Notes under the pieces: generated by a model
Told to the model about the DNA's origin: nothing
Database searches by the model: none
The model's input: the letters and a program-made list of their open reading frames with translations, nothing else
NCBI GenBank assembly: GCA_014058105.1
Contig: JACGCM010000669.1
Location: forward strand, 1,612,001-1,676,000
Direction of reading: 5' to 3'
Length of the DNA: 64,000 nt
DNA from: Kingdonia uniflora
Taxonomy: Eukaryota; Streptophyta; Magnoliopsida; Ranunculales; Circaeasteraceae
In this document: piece after piece, positions 25,022 through 36,594 of the stretch
Position numbering within the stretch: the stretch's first letter is position 1
Layout of the letters: each line of letters begins with the position of its first letter
Program-made: the position numbers and the translations under genes

Positions 25022-26152
25022 TGATGGACACATAAAATGACCACTATTCCCCTATGACTTAATGTTTATTATTCTTAATTTTATTATTAAACATGACTTA
25101 TAAAACCAATTTTTATATTTTAGGTTACATGGAGCTCATTTACCAAATATGTGCAAATACCGGGATGTATAGCTCAAAGGATAAACTGTTGGAGAAGGAT
25201 ATAGAGTTGTCAAACACAAGGGTCCCACATGGGGAGGTTAGAATTTTGGAGGATAACTCTTGGAGGTTACAAATTTATGAACATTCAGGGCATCGGTTAT
25301 AAATCTAATATTAAATGTAAGAACCCTCTCCTTCATCTATAAAAGGAGAGGCGGTGAGCTCATTAGATCATCCAATTTTGAGATAATCATTCTTGTAGAG
25401 TGCAAGAGAACATTATTGGAGTAAGTTGGTTCAAGTCTTGTAAGCATTTAGAGCATTTCATTTTTTAAGTCAATAAAATTCCTCATTTTGTTGTTAGTTT
25501 ATGTTCATTTCATTCTCATATCATTTAGGTTTTATAGTTGTTATAATGGCCGGCTAAGTCCTTACTAGGGGTGAGGATGGATCCGCCATAAGCGTATGAT
25601 ATCATGTAGTAGAATATATTTTTCTCCAACACAATATGAGCATATTATCACAAATCCCAAAACTATATTGTTGGAGACATTCATTATCATCCTATGATCT
25701 TTTTAAGTAGAGATATAAGAAGAGTTTTGTGATTCTCAAATGATATAGTAAATTTTTATTAATATTGTATTTTTCTAAGGTATGATCCTAATTAATATTT
25801 CATAGTTAGCATAGTTTTCATGGAATGTGTTTTTAGTACATACTTAGTTCATACAATATATTCTACTTGAGTTATAATTAATCATGGGATTACATCGACA
25901 AAAGGTCGAAGTTTGTTATTTCAATTAAGTGGAGAATTTAATATACGATACTAGTTGATATTGTATGTAAATGGTAGTGAAATCCGAAGCCCCTAGACCT
26001 TTATTCTTGATTAAAACCATATCATTAATTTTTACGGTTTTATAACCTTAGATTACTAAAACACAAGACCAAAACTAATTTCTAGTTCCGTTCGGAAGTG
26101 AACGACACTCTAATTTTTACCCATACTAAACACCAGATTTTGACCGTTATCA
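25022..26152 (+). repeat. Athila 5' LTR (about 1.13 kb)
   Basis: It begins TGATGG and ends TTATCA, an inverted TGAT/ATCA terminus, four bases before the PBS. The left 180 bp match the truncated 3' LTR at 34306-34484 closely. It contains a TATA box (25338-25344) within a hairpin and AATAAAATTC, a possible polyadenylation signal, at about 25472. Confidence 0.9.
25325..25351 (+). promoter_or_regulatory. LTR core promoter: TATA box in the loop of a perfect hairpin
   Basis: CCTCTCCTT (25325-25333) and AAGGAGAGG (25343-25351) are perfect inverted repeats; TATAAAA spans 25338-25344, so the TATA box straddles the loop and right arm. It is the most plausible start region for the element's transcript, about 30 bases upstream of 25370. 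Confidence 0.6.
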
Positions 26153-26155
26153 AAA

Positions 26156-26170
26156 TGGCGCCGTTGCCGG
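26156..26170 (+). other. Athila primer binding site (tRNA-Asp)
   Basis: TGGCGCCGTTGCCGG is complementary to the 3' end of plant tRNA-Asp, the usual Athila primer. It follows the LTR after a short AAA spacer. Confidence 0.9.
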
Positions 26171-27225
26171 TTTCGAGCGGTAATTAGAAAAAGTTTTTAT
26201 TGTGTTTAATTTGTTTTTCGGTTTCACTTTTTAGAAGAACATAAATTTCTTTTATTACATTTTTATTTTACTTTTGCACTTTGAGGAATTTTTCTTTATT
26301 TTGCGGTGGCTACTTTCTTTGTTTTACAGTGACTACCAAAGAAAACTAAGGACCGACCAAAAACTAGATAGGGTTATCTTTTCTTCCTCTCTTTGAGTGA
26401 CTTGTAGTGAGGCAAAATATTGTATTCTTGAGCGAAGAGTGTGTAATTAAAGCGAGGATAAAATTGTACATTTTTTTTCTTCTGCAGGGGCAATATTGGA
26501 ACCCACATCCGGGGAGGACCTCTATACAATGCCTACTTGAGTCAGAGAGCCCAAGTGTGCCATCTCATCGGTTTTACCGGGGTAAACAACGAGCCCCTAA
26601 ATAGGCTGCCCCGCAGGTACTTTCTTCCACCGTACCCTCCTACGAAGCGGTCAATTTTTGTTCATGTGCCTGATGTTTGTGTACTTTTAAATTCTAAACT
26701 TTAGATAAAGGGCAAACAAAAAGCAAGATTTCATCACCCGTGTGTGGCACCGCATACTAGGACCCCGGGAGGTCACGACCCGGTTTAACATTTTACGGAA
26801 CAGGACATTGACTTTAAAAGAAGCCAAGATTAAGCCATAAAATACATAGATAGACAAAAAGGCTTATAGAGCTCGGACCGGGAGCATTAGGAACGCGCTC
26901 ATTAAGACCCCTGATAGTGGCTAGGTTTGTCTGGAGGAAGTACGTTCCCTGACATAACTAGTGTGGAAAGGTGATTCTAAGCGGTTTGCCCCACCTTCCA
27001 GCACAGGTGCTTCTAGGTGACTAGAACTGCACGCGAGTTATTGCTAAAATGAGTATACACAACTCAACGTGCGAACCGATCTATTGTCAGGAATAGAAGC
27101 AATCGAATCCTAAGGCCGGGTTCACAACTTGACCTTAATTGAGGCCCATCTGAAAAGATTGTTGTGTTTATTTTTTGTGCACCTCATTGTTGTGTGATCT
27201 TCATAGTGCGCACATCTATTAGTGT
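26171..27225 (+). other. Athila 5' untranslated leader
   Basis: About 1.05 kb lies between PBS and gag with no conserved frame. Long leaders are normal for this lineage. No internal structure recognised. Confidence 0.7.
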
Positions 27226-28941
27226 ATGAAAGAATGGTTTCGATGGCCTAAAAGTCGTCTTAAGAGGCTTAGAGAATCTAATTTGATAGATATTCTGATC
27301 TACTTTGAGGTAGGCGAGTCAACCCAACTGGAGATTCTAATCTCTATTGATACGAGAGACCGTACAATCCTTACTCGTAGGGAACTCTTCCCTGTTGAGG
27401 GTGAGTTATAAACTTTTGATTTCCCTATCTCTCCATTGAGACTTAATCCGAGTCCAATTTCCTCATTCACTCCATTTAGTGTTCCACCCCAATCACTTGA
27501 GATGAGAGATGCCAATGATAATGAGAATGGTCAGGGACCCATACAAATTCTTCTTAAGGATCACATGTTCCCAAAAATAACAAATCGTGCCTCGTGCATT
27601 GTTTTACCTCCTACAACTGGGCAATTTGAACTTAGAAATGCGCTCATCAATTCATTGCCAAAATTCTTAGGAGGAGAAGATGAGAACCCATATTCTCATG
27701 TTAGGGATTTTGATGACTTAATGTTCCTCTAAAAGTATAGGAATGAGAACAAAATGGAGGCCATGAAACTCGTGTTGTTTCCCTTTTCTTTACTAGGGAA
27801 AGCTAAGAACTGGCTTCAAGCTCTACGACCAAAATCAATCACGAGTTTTGAGATGCTTACTAAAGCCTTTTACAAGAAGTTTTTCTCTCTTGAGAAAACT
27901 GAGACCCTTCGTAGGGCTATTCTTAGGATTACCCAACTTCATGGAGAAAGCTTAAAGGATTATCTTGAGAGATATAAGGGACTGATCCTACAGTGCCCTC
28001 ATCACGGTATCGACTCCTGGGTCCTAACTAGAAATCTTTATGATGGATTAGATGCTGAAACCAAGAGAACTGTAGAATCCTTTTGTTTAGGGAAATTCAC
28101 TAATAAGGATGATGTAGAGGGTTTGGACTTCTTAGAAGAGATGGCTGAAAAATTGCAAACCTGGGGTACCATGAGAGAAACTGATATTCAAGAAAAGGGG
28201 GGTAATGCCTTTGGAGTTGGATCTAACTCCAATTCGGAAGCTACGCTGACGACCATCCTCCGTAAGATAGAGTCCTTAGAAATAGGGAAAAACAAAATGT
28301 CCGTTAAAGCACCAATTTTTCATACTGAGATGCAAGCTTGTGCTGCGTGTGACGATGTTGGACATTATACTCAGGATTTCCCTTTGATTCATGAAATTAG
28401 GGAAGCCAGGAAGGATCAGGTAAATATGTTTCATAAAAAACCTTCCTCTTTTCCTTATAACCAGTCACATCATCAAGGGAATTCTTCAGGGAGGAATAAT
28501 TCGAATAACTATTCTGGCAGACCGTATTACCAAGGGAGTAATTCAAATCAAAATCAAGGTGGTGTATCCTTTACTCCCAATCACCAACCTTTTTAACAAA
28601 ATACTCCTTACGTTCCTCCTTAGAATTGGAAACCATCTTCGAATGATGGCATCCAAGCCCTATTGCAATCTAATAACCAGGTGATGTAACAATTAATGCA
28701 AATGAATCAGCAATCCATGAGTCGAATAGAAGCATCAATTGCTCAATTGGCATCTGAGTTAAGTACTAGAGACAAAGGTATGTTTCCAAGTCAAACCCAA
28801 CCCAATCCGAAGGATCAAACCGAGAGTTTACACCGCGATCAAGCAAATGTGGTGATTACACTTAGAAGTAGAAAGACTGTAGACAACAAAGTTAGGATGC
28901 CTGAGGACAAATCACGTGAAAGTCCTAATCCTAGTACTTAG
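27226..28941 (+). pseudogene. Athila gag
   Basis: The frame opens at 27226 but is broken by stops at about 27409, 27730 and 28594. The recognisable core runs from PPTTGQFELRNALINSLPKF (27609) through FPFSLLGKAKNWLQAL (27784), FYKKFF (27870) and CPHHGIDSWVL (27994). The longest open piece is 27754-28596 (280 codons). A zinc-knuckle-like segment (CAACDDVGHYTQDF, about 28334) lacks the last cysteine. A glutamine/asparagine-rich tail follows. Gag packages the element RNA; this copy cannot be made full length. Confidence 0.85.
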
Positions 28942-29121
28942 AAAGTTGTAGAAGGAGGCAAAGCTATATGTGAAGAAACTCCTTTTATTGAGGAAGAGAC
29001 TGGGTAGGTCTCGCTAAGTAAGAAGATTATAGAAAATGATCCGCCTAGAATTCCTAGAGCACCTTTTCCCCAACGGTTTTTAGTCAATAGGAAGAACATT
29101 CCCGATGGAGAGGTTAAGGAG

Positions 29122-30498
29122 ATGTTCAAGAATCTTAAGATCACTATTCCTTTCCTCGATGCGTTACGACAGATTCCTTCCTATGCAAAACATCTCAAGG
29201 ACCTCTGCACGTTCAAAAAATGTGTGAATGTTTCCAAGAAAGCTTTCAATGTCCATGACAGTGAAAATGTTATTCAATTGGGTGCTCAGGTTAGCTCTAT
29301 AATCTTGAACAAAGCACCCATGAAATATAAAGATCCAGGAATGCCAACAATTTCTTGTCACATAGGGACAAATCGCATCGGAAAGGCCTTACTTGATTTA
29401 GGTGCCAGTGTCAACTTGATCCCTTATTCGGTATATGAGCAGCTAGGTTTAGAAGGACTAAAACCGACACATAGAACCTTGCAACTAGCTGATCGATCAA
29501 TTAGAATTCCTAGGGGAGTTGTGATGGATGTACTTGTCCAGGTTGACAATTTTTTCTATCCTGTCGACTTTGTGATCCTTGACACAAACCCGGTAGAAGA
29601 CTTAAATAGTGAGATACCTGTGATCCTTGGCCAGCCTTTCTTGGCCACTGCTAATGCATTAATCAATTGCAGTAGCGGAGCTATGAAGTTGACTTATAGG
29701 AATAAGACCATTGATCTGAATATCTATAATGCAACTCATACTCTGTTTGAAAATGAACTCGATGAGTGTAACATGCTTGGTACTGTTGTAAACAGTATAT
29801 TTCATAGTTCCAATCCTAGGGACCCGTTAGAAGCTTATCTTGCACATTTTGGAGATAATTTAGATGTTGATGACCTTATCAATGAGGTCAATGCCTTGTT
29901 GGATTCTGTTCCTATTGTGGATAACAATAATAATGTTAAAATTCTAAAAGTCAAGGATCCTGTTCCAGAAGCGGAAGAAGTGCCCGTTAGGTTAGAACTT
30001 AAACTTCTCCCTGAAAATCTAAAATATGTCTACCTAGGTCCTAATGCGACTCTTCCTGCTATCATAGCATCCGACCTTGAACCTGAGAATGAAGAAAAAT
30101 TAATGCGCGTATTAAAGGGAAACACAAAAGCTCTTGGATGGAACATTTCAGATATTAAAGGTATTAGTCCTTCTGTATGCATGCACAAGATAAATCTCAA
30201 GGATAATGCCAAGAAGTCCAGAGAAGGACAACGAAGGCTTAACCCGACTATGGCTGAGGTTGTGAGAAAAGAAATTTTGAAACTGCTTGACGCTGGGATC
30301 ATTTATCCTATTTCTGACAGCCCATGGGTAAGCCCAATTCATGTTGTTCCTAAAAAGTCTGGAATCAATGTTGTGAAGAATGATCACAATGATCTTATCC
30401 CCACTCGCATGACCACAGGGTGGCGAGTGTGTATAGATTATAGAAAACTCAATTCGATCACTCGAAAAGATCATTTTCCCTTACCATTCATGGATTAA
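29122..30498 (+). CDS. Athila aspartic protease and start of reverse transcriptase (open segment of pol)
   Basis: This 458-codon open segment belongs to a longer polyprotein, so its ATG is probably internal; similar sequence extends upstream to about 29030. The retropepsin site reads KALLDLGASVNLIPYSVYEQLG (about residues 88-109) with DLGA in place of the usual DTGA/DSGA, which is common in this lineage. An ILGQPFLATA flap-like block follows. From about residue 380 the RT N-terminus is clear: KLLDAGIIYPISDSPWVSP, VVPKKSG, GWRVCIDYRKLNSITRKDHF. It stops at 30496 where a glutamine is expected (CAA to TAA), cutting RT off. Confidence 0.85.
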   Translation: MFKNLKITIPFLDALRQIPSYAKHLKDLCTFKKCVNVSKKAFNVHDSENVIQLGAQVSSIILNKAPMKYKDPGMPTISCHIGTNRIGKALLDLGASVNLIPYSVYEQLGLEGLKPTHRTLQLADRSIRIPRGVVMDVLVQVDNFFYPVDFVILDTNPVEDLNSEIPVILGQPFLATANALINCSSGAMKLTYRNKTIDLNIYNATHTLFENELDECNMLGTVVNSIFHSSNPRDPLEAYLAHFGDNLDVDDLINEVNALLDSVPIVDNNNNVKILKVKDPVPEAEEVPVRLELKLLPENLKYVYLGPNATLPAIIASDLEPENEEKLMRVLKGNTKALGWNISDIKGISPSVCMHKINLKDNAKKSREGQRRLNPTMAEVVRKEILKLLDAGIIYPISDSPWVSPIHVVPKKSGINVVKNDHNDLIPTRMTTGWRVCIDYRKLNSITRKDHFPLPFMD

Positions 30499-31480
30499 AT
30501 GCTTGAACGTCTCGTCGGTCATGAATACTATTGTTTTCTTGATGGGTATTCTGGGTACAATCAAATACCCATCGCTCTAAAGGACCAATAGAAAACCACG
30601 TTTACTTGTCCTTTTGGAACCTTTGCCTATCGCCGCATACCATTTGGGTTATGCAATGCTTCAGCAACATTTCAGCGATGTATGTTGAGCATTTTCTCTG
30701 ACATGGCTGAGCGTTTCCTTGAGGTTTTCGTGGATGACTTCTCCCTCTTTGGAGATTCGTTTGACCAATATCTCCACCACTTATCTATTGTTCTTGCTAG
30801 GTTCCAACAGAAAAATCTTGTTCTAAATTAGGAAAAATGTCACTTCATGGTGAAAAAATGCATAGTATTAGGACATGTTATATTAGCAAAGGTTATCGAA
30901 GTAGATAAAGCCAAGATCGATGTCATATCTAGTCTCCCACCCCCATGAACAGTCAAGGATGTTCGTTCATTCTTGGGGCATGCAGGATTTTATCGACGTT
31001 TTGTTCCTGAGTTTAGCAAAGTTGCTCGACCCCTCAGCAATCTCTTCGCCAAGGACACCACCTTTTTATTCGATGATTCATATCTTAAAGCTTTTGAAAA
31101 TCTCCGAACACGTCTAACGTCATCACCCATCATCCAACCTCCAAATTGGAACGAACCTTTCGAGTTGATGTGTGATGCATCTGACTGTGCCATTGGTGCA
31201 GTTTTGGCACAACACATTGATAACCTTCCGCGCGCCATCTATTATGCCAGTAAAACTCTTAATGATGCGTAACTCAATTACACAACCACAGAGAAAGAAC
31301 TTCTAGCGATAGTCTTTGCTTTAGAAAAAATCTGTTATTATTTTATAGGTTCTAAAGTAATAGTCTATACAAATCATGCTGCTATCAAACACCTTCTTAC
31401 CAAGAAGAACACCAAACAATGCTTAATCCGATGGATATTATTACTTTAGGAGTTTGATATTGAGATTCAGGATAAAAAAA
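30499..31480 (+). pseudogene. Athila reverse transcriptase core and RNase H, broken
   Basis: Continuation of the same frame: YYCFLDGYSGYNQIPI, TFTCPFGTFAYRRIPFGLCN and the catalytic FVDD (30727-30738) are all present. In-frame stops fall near 30588, 30829 and 31270. The RNase H part includes FLGHAGFYRRFVPEF (30974), LMCDASDCAIGAVLAQ (31168) and [11 protein letters not shown] (31300). Near 31470 the frame shifts to that of the integrase segment. Active-site residues survive but the chain is interrupted. Confidence 0.85.
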
Positions 31481-32752
31481 GGTGTCGAGAATGTGGTAGC
31501 TGACCACCTTTCTCGAATAGACAATGATTCTTTAGATAGGTCATTACCTATTCGTGAGTCCTTTCCTGACGAGCAACTCATGTCCATTCGCTCTATGTCT
31601 TATGTACCATGGTTTGCAGACATAGCAAATTATCTTACCACAGGGCACCTTCCTAGTTTTTGGACCAAGCCAGATAAGAATAAATTTCTTAGTGAGGCCC
31701 GATACTTCTTTTGGGATGATTCGTACCTGTTCAAATATTGTTCTAATCAAATCATTAGGAGATGTGTCCCAGATTCTGAGCATACCAAAGTCATAGAATT
31801 TTGTTACTCCCAAGCTTATGGTGGTCACTTCAGCTCCAAAAAGACCTCTGCACAAATTTTACAGTGTGGATTTTATTGGCCTACCTTATTTCGTGATGCT
31901 CACAAATTTTGTAAGGCTTGTGATAGATGTCAAAGAATGGGAGCCTTGTCCTGTAGGAATATGATGCCACTAAACCCAATCTTGATCGTTGAATCATTTG
32001 ATGTTTGGGGCATAGACTTTATGGGTACCTTCACCCCATCTTTTTGGTTCATGTATATTCTTTTAGCCATTGACTATGTGACTAAGTGGGTTGAAGCTAT
32101 TCCTACCAGGACCAATGATAGTTCGGTTGTTATTAAATTTATTAAAGAGAATATTTTTTCTCGTTTTGGTACGTCGAGGGTAATAATTAGTGATGGGGGG
32201 TCACATTTTAATAGTCGAATGATTGTGAACTTAATGAAAAAATTTGGAGTAACACACAAGGTTGCTACACCGTACCATCCGCAGACTAGTGGGCAAGTGG
32301 AGGTTTCTAATCGTAAAATCAAGAATATTCTTCAAAAAATGATAAGACCAAATCGTAAAGATTGGTCAACTCGACTAAACGATGCTCTTTGGGCTTATCG
32401 TATTACTTTTAAGACACCTATTGGAATGTCCCCTTACCGGCTAGTCTATGCAAAGGCTTGTCACCTTCCTGTTGAATTAGAACACCGAGCATATTGGGCA
32501 ATAAAGGCCTTAAACTTTGACATTAGGAAGGCCAGTTTGCATTGCAAGCTTCAACTCAATGAGTTAGAAGAACTACGGAATGATGCATACCATTCAGCAA
32601 AGACTTACAAGGAGCGCATGAAAGCGTTTCACGGCAAAAACATTTTGCAAAAATCATTTGAATCAAACCAAAAAGTCTTGTTGTACTCTTCTAGGTTGCA
32701 TTTATTTCTTGACAAACTACGATCACGATGGATTGGGCCTCTCATTGTTTAA
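31454..32752 (+). CDS. Athila integrase (open segment of pol)
   Basis: 432 codons are open. The end of RNase H and a linker ([11 protein letters not shown]) are followed by the HHCC zinc domain ([14 protein letters not shown], about residues 151-164) and the catalytic core: D in [11 protein letters not shown] (about 179), D in [12 protein letters not shown] in [14 protein letters not shown]. The D,D,E triad, the domain order and the length all look complete, and the C-terminal part reaches past WIGPLIV. Integrase would insert the cDNA into host DNA; as part of a broken polyprotein it is unlikely to be expressed. The ATG is internal to the original frame. Confidence 0.88.
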   Translation: MILRFRIKKGVENVVADHLSRIDNDSLDRSLPIRESFPDEQLMSIRSMSYVPWFADIANYLTTGHLPSFWTKPDKNKFLSEARYFFWDDSYLFKYCSNQIIRRCVPDSEHTKVIEFCYSQAYGGHFSSKKTSAQILQCGFYWPTLFRDAHKFCKACDRCQRMGALSCRNMMPLNPILIVESFDVWGIDFMGTFTPSFWFMYILLAIDYVTKWVEAIPTRTNDSSVVIKFIKENIFSRFGTSRVIISDGGSHFNSRMIVNLMKKFGVTHKVATPYHPQTSGQVEVSNRKIKNILQKMIRPNRKDWSTRLNDALWAYRITFKTPIGMSPYRLVYAKACHLPVELEHRAYWAIKALNFDIRKASLHCKLQLNELEELRNDAYHSAKTYKERMKAFHGKNILQKSFESNQKVLLYSSRLHLFLDKLRSRWIGPLIV

Positions 32753-34285
32753 ACGGTATATCCACATGGGGCGGTTGAGGTTGAAGAACCGAGTACTGGC
32801 AAAATACAAAAAGTGAACGGGCAAAGGCTTAAGCCTTATTATGAACATTTTAGCTTCACCAATGAAGACTTGAAGCTTCTGGACCCAGTTTCTGAGGAGT
32901 GACATTCATATCCTTTTTACCCAACTTTCACTGAGTTTGGGGGTTCCTCATTTTGTCTGGCTGAAGACAATAAACTTAGCGCTATCTGAGAGGCAACCCA
33001 TGTTATATCAGGTACTATGTTCCGATTTTTTCCCTTCTTTTAAGGTATGTTTTTAAATATTGGGGACAATGCTTCTTTCTAGTTTGGGGGTGAGAAAAAA
33101 TCGTTCACATTTTTTACTTTTTTTAGAGAAAAGATAGGTCATTATGGTAATTTATGAGACTCTTTAGTAAGTTTCTGCAAGCTTATAAATATTTGATATG
33201 GTCTAAATATTTTGGTCGTAAAAACCGTGAAGTTAAAATTTTCATCAAATACATGCTTAGAAAATTTTGGAACATTATCTTAAGCTAGATATACTACCCT
33301 TTAATTAGAGAAAATTTCATGTTTACTGATATTTCTCAAAACAAATACACTTCACGATAGTATTGCATTTATTACTTTTGCTAGAATTTTGGGCAATCAA
33401 AGGGAATTTAGTATTTGAGGTAGGAATGATCTACTACAAGGGAAATAACTGCCTAAAGAATAAGTTCAATCCTGAAGTAATATAATAAGGATTTCTATAA
33501 GCCAAAATAGCTTTAAAAGCTTTCACGATGCAATGCATACTCGCATGATTAGAACTGAAAGAGGAAGAATTATTACCAATCTCGAGTATAGTCATGAACT
33601 ATGTGAAAGGAGCAAGGAATAAAGTTTACTTGTGAGAATCCAGAGCCTAGGTCACGAAGGGGTACCAAACCTCGACAACCTAAGCCAACTGGCTGGGATT
33701 GTCGACCAACGACTCATATTATGGAGGCTTCACTAAGGAAATAAGTACCAAAATAAAAAGGCTTATAGTTATTCCCCAAAAATCAATAACAGGATTTGAA
33801 TTGAGTATGATACTTGTCAAACTGATCGTTGGATTTGTTTTACGAAATACGAAATGACTGGATATTGACTTAAGAACCTCTAAATAAAGTTGTTCGTGCA
33901 GTAACTATTTTCATAACACTTGAGGATATTAGAAAAATATGTGAAATCTCATTTAAGTATTGGGTAATATCCCTAGTTTTGGATAATTCTCCAAGTTCCC
34001 TAATTAATATATGTGAAAGAATTAAATTTTATGGGGTTTACCTTCTTAATGTTTTTACCATTATCAGATATCAATAAGTTAGTTGAAATGACCTAATGAG
34101 TATCTAAACTACTATAATGCCCTTATTGACTTTTGTGGGTATAGTCACTGCAAACCCTCACGAGATAAAACTCGTCCTATATGGGTAACCTATAGGTTTA
34201 ACGGCTTGTTGCATACGCTAAATGCAATCGTCTTAACCACGAAAGAGTTATGCTTTTATTTTTTTCTTTGCTCGAGGACTAGCAA
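32753..34285 (+). other. Athila 3' non-coding region
   Basis: About 1.5 kb between integrase and PPT, the place where some Athila copies carry an env-like frame. No such frame is readable here, only AT-rich sequence with short opens. Confidence 0.7.
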
Positions 34286-34305
34286 ACTTTAAGTTTGGGG
34301 GTATT
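34286..34305 (+). other. Athila polypurine tract region
   Basis: AAGTTTGGGGGTATT directly precedes the 3' LTR start TGATGG at 34306. It primes plus-strand DNA synthesis in this lineage. Confidence 0.85.
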
Positions 34306-34484
34306 TGATGGACACATAAAATGACCACTATTCCCCTATGACTTAATGTTTATTATTCTTAATTTTATTATTAAACATGACTTATAAAACCAATTTTTAT
34401 ATTTCAGGTCACATGGAGCTCATTTACCAAATAAGTGCAAATACCGGGATGTATAGCTCAAAGGATGAACAGTTGGAGAAGGAT
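34306..34484 (+). repeat. Truncated Athila 3' LTR
   Basis: Nearly identical to 25022-25200 for about 179 bp, then switches abruptly after GGAGAAGGATA to unrelated gypsy sequence. The remaining 950 bp of LTR are absent from the window. Confidence 0.9.
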
Positions 34485-35720
34485 AGTGGATTGGATTCAC
34501 CCATATTTTGGGCAAATCCACCCACCCTACTACTGTGGATACTCTTATAGATGGGACCACATCATGGAGAACCTATTGGAAATCTTAACGCATGACAACA
34601 ACTGTACCAAACTACCAGTAGCCTCTAAGGTAATATCAATAGCTATTGTAACTTTACACAATAATTTGCTTCACAGCAATAACCTTATCAGATTAATACC
34701 AAGATGATCATTATACTTGGCTACTTGGGCATTGCTCAATACCTTTACGTAGCGAACAACCCTCTCCATAAGATCCTGACCCTAAGATTATCAAATAGAA
34801 ACCATGATGACCCAAATTGCTAAAGACTTTAGGAATGATGGTCGTGGTAAGTTGCCTAGTCAGTCAGAAGTTAATCCAAAAGGTCAGTCGAGATCTGCAA
34901 AGGGAATAACCCTACCGAATAATGTAATTCCATTACCACTCTTCAGAGTGGTGAAGTGGTAGTCAACCAATAATGATTCCTTGTGGAACACGTATTAAGT
35001 GCACCGATACCAAGTGAGCAACCAACGTCTAACATCCCAACCCCTACTCCATCTCCCTCCAGAACATATGTACCACTAATAGAATACCATGAGAGATTGC
35101 AACCAAGCATTGTCAATCCTCATTATGTCGAGCTACTAGAAACATTCAAACATATTCACATAGAAATTCCATTGTACGAGGTTATAAGGCATGTGCCTTA
35201 AAATGCCAAATTTATGAAGGAAGCTTATTCACGTAGAATAAGACTTAACGTGCACATAAAAGTCTTCCTCAGTGAAATGGTAATACCTCCCATTCCTTGT
35301 ACTATAGGGGAGTATAGAATAGATAAAACTTTGTTAGACTTGGGAGAAAGTGTTAAACGTTCTATCGTACTCAGTATATCAGCAACTATGATTGGGAGAA
35401 CTTAATTAAACCACCAAGGATGATCTTACAAATGGCCATTCGGTCAGTCAGGTACCCAAGTGGAATATTAATGTATATGTTCACCTGATTCAATGGATTA
35501 AATTTTTAGAGTCGAATTCTTCATTCTAAATTAGAGCTCAACAAATCTATGTAAAATAATAGAGAAGAACATTTACAACTCCACTTACACTCTATGGCCT
35601 TCCATTGTGAAACTGCCACAATTGGAGCTTAAACAACTTCAAGAAATCTTAATATACATATAATTGGGAACCAACGATATTTTACCTGTCATCATATTGT
35701 ATCAAACTTAGACAAATCAC
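34485..35720 (+). pseudogene. Decayed gag-protease fragment of a second Athila/Tat-like gypsy element
   Basis: Readable pieces in several frames: QIAKDFRNDGRGKLPSQ (about 34810), the polyprotein linker NPHYVELLETFKHIHIEIPL (about 35120), and a protease core CTIGEYRIDKTLLDLG (about 35300) with the aspartate in LLDLG. Stops and frameshifts are frequent. It has the same orientation as the preceding Athila element but clearly different sequence. It ends where the LINE begins; no LTR found. Confidence 0.7.
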
Positions 35721-35883
35721 TTAACTTTGCAGTACTTGGAACTCCCTCTTACCATTACATGGTCTTGAGAAAATATTTGCCAATTTTTTCTGGGATACAT
35801 ATGAAGGCAAGCTTAAAAGGCATTGGGTTGGCTGGGATAGTTTCTATAAAAAGCAAAGTGAAGGTGGATTAAGGATTAGAAAC

Positions 35884-36423
35884 TTGTCTTATATTGAAAC
35901 AAGTTTTCTTCTTAAAAAATGTTGGTACTTCCTCCATAAAAAATCACTATGGTCAGAATACCTCCACAGTAAATACATGAGCTCATCAAATATCCCTACA
36001 ACAACTACAGGTGCTTCACAGCTATGGAGACTTATGGTTGGTTTGTTCTCTACAGTTAAAGCAAATACTTTTAAGATTGTGGGAGAAGGTAATGTGGATT
36101 TCTGGGAAGATGAATCGACTGGGGAAGGGCAGCTTACAATGTTATTAAATATGGATCCTCATCAAAGAATCAGAGTTAATGAAATTTTAGGTGACAATGG
36201 TGTTTGGCATTGGGAGTTACTCAGTGTAGAAATCCCAAAAAGTTGGAAAATAGTCCTAACTAACAGGTTTGGACTCTCTAATGATGGTGACAAGCCAGTA
36301 TGTAATCTTTCTCATAGTGGGGATTTTACTCTTAAATATGCATGGAACTTTTGGAGGGATGAGTTTGACATTCAAGATAGAGTGAACTGGATATGGCACT
36401 ATGCTCTACCTACAAAAATTTAA
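35884..36423 (+). pseudogene. LINE ORF2 C-terminal segment (longest open part)
   Basis: 179 open codons continue the frame that starts near 35735. The segment lies between the RT thumb and zf-RVT domains: TSFLLKKCWYFLHKKSLWSE, then SQLWRLMVG and KIVGEGNVDFWEDE (typical FxxGDGxxxxFWxD) and a DFTLKYAWNFW block. It has no catalytic residues of its own. A stop at 36421 and further stops follow before the insertion at 36595. Confidence 0.8.
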
Positions 36424-36594
36424 GTTTTTTGTTAGAAGCTATGGAAGAAAGTGATCCCAGTAGACAGTGTATTTCAAAGGTTTGTGGCCCTTCCTTCTAA
36501 ATGTATTATTGTCTACAATTTGATGTGGAAACCATAGACTACCTTTTTGCTCAGAGTGACATTGCAAATATATATGGAGTTTTTTAGTCATGCA

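Larger units (their letters stand above)
25022..34484 (+). mobile_element. Athila-type Ty3/gypsy retrotransposon, 3' LTR truncated
   Basis: The order is 5' LTR, tRNA-Asp PBS, gag, protease, RT, RNase H, integrase, long non-coding 3' region, PPT, partial 3' LTR, all on the plus strand. Lineage is inferred from the PBS (TGGCGCCGTTGCCGG), the PPT (AAGTTTGGGGGTATT) and RT/integrase wording typical of Athila. Gag and pol carry several stops and at least one frameshift, so it is not autonomous, although the integrase frame is open. The 3' LTR ends after about 179 bp at a junction with another gypsy fragment, so no target duplication can be confirmed. Confidence 0.92.

Noticed and set aside
30030..30474. 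Minus-strand open frames of about 90-108 codons
   Set aside because: Antisense shadows of the Athila protease-RT frame.
34485..34710. 90-codon open frame at the truncated LTR junction
   Set aside because: It starts inside the LTR remnant and crosses the junction, so it is a chance fusion frame.
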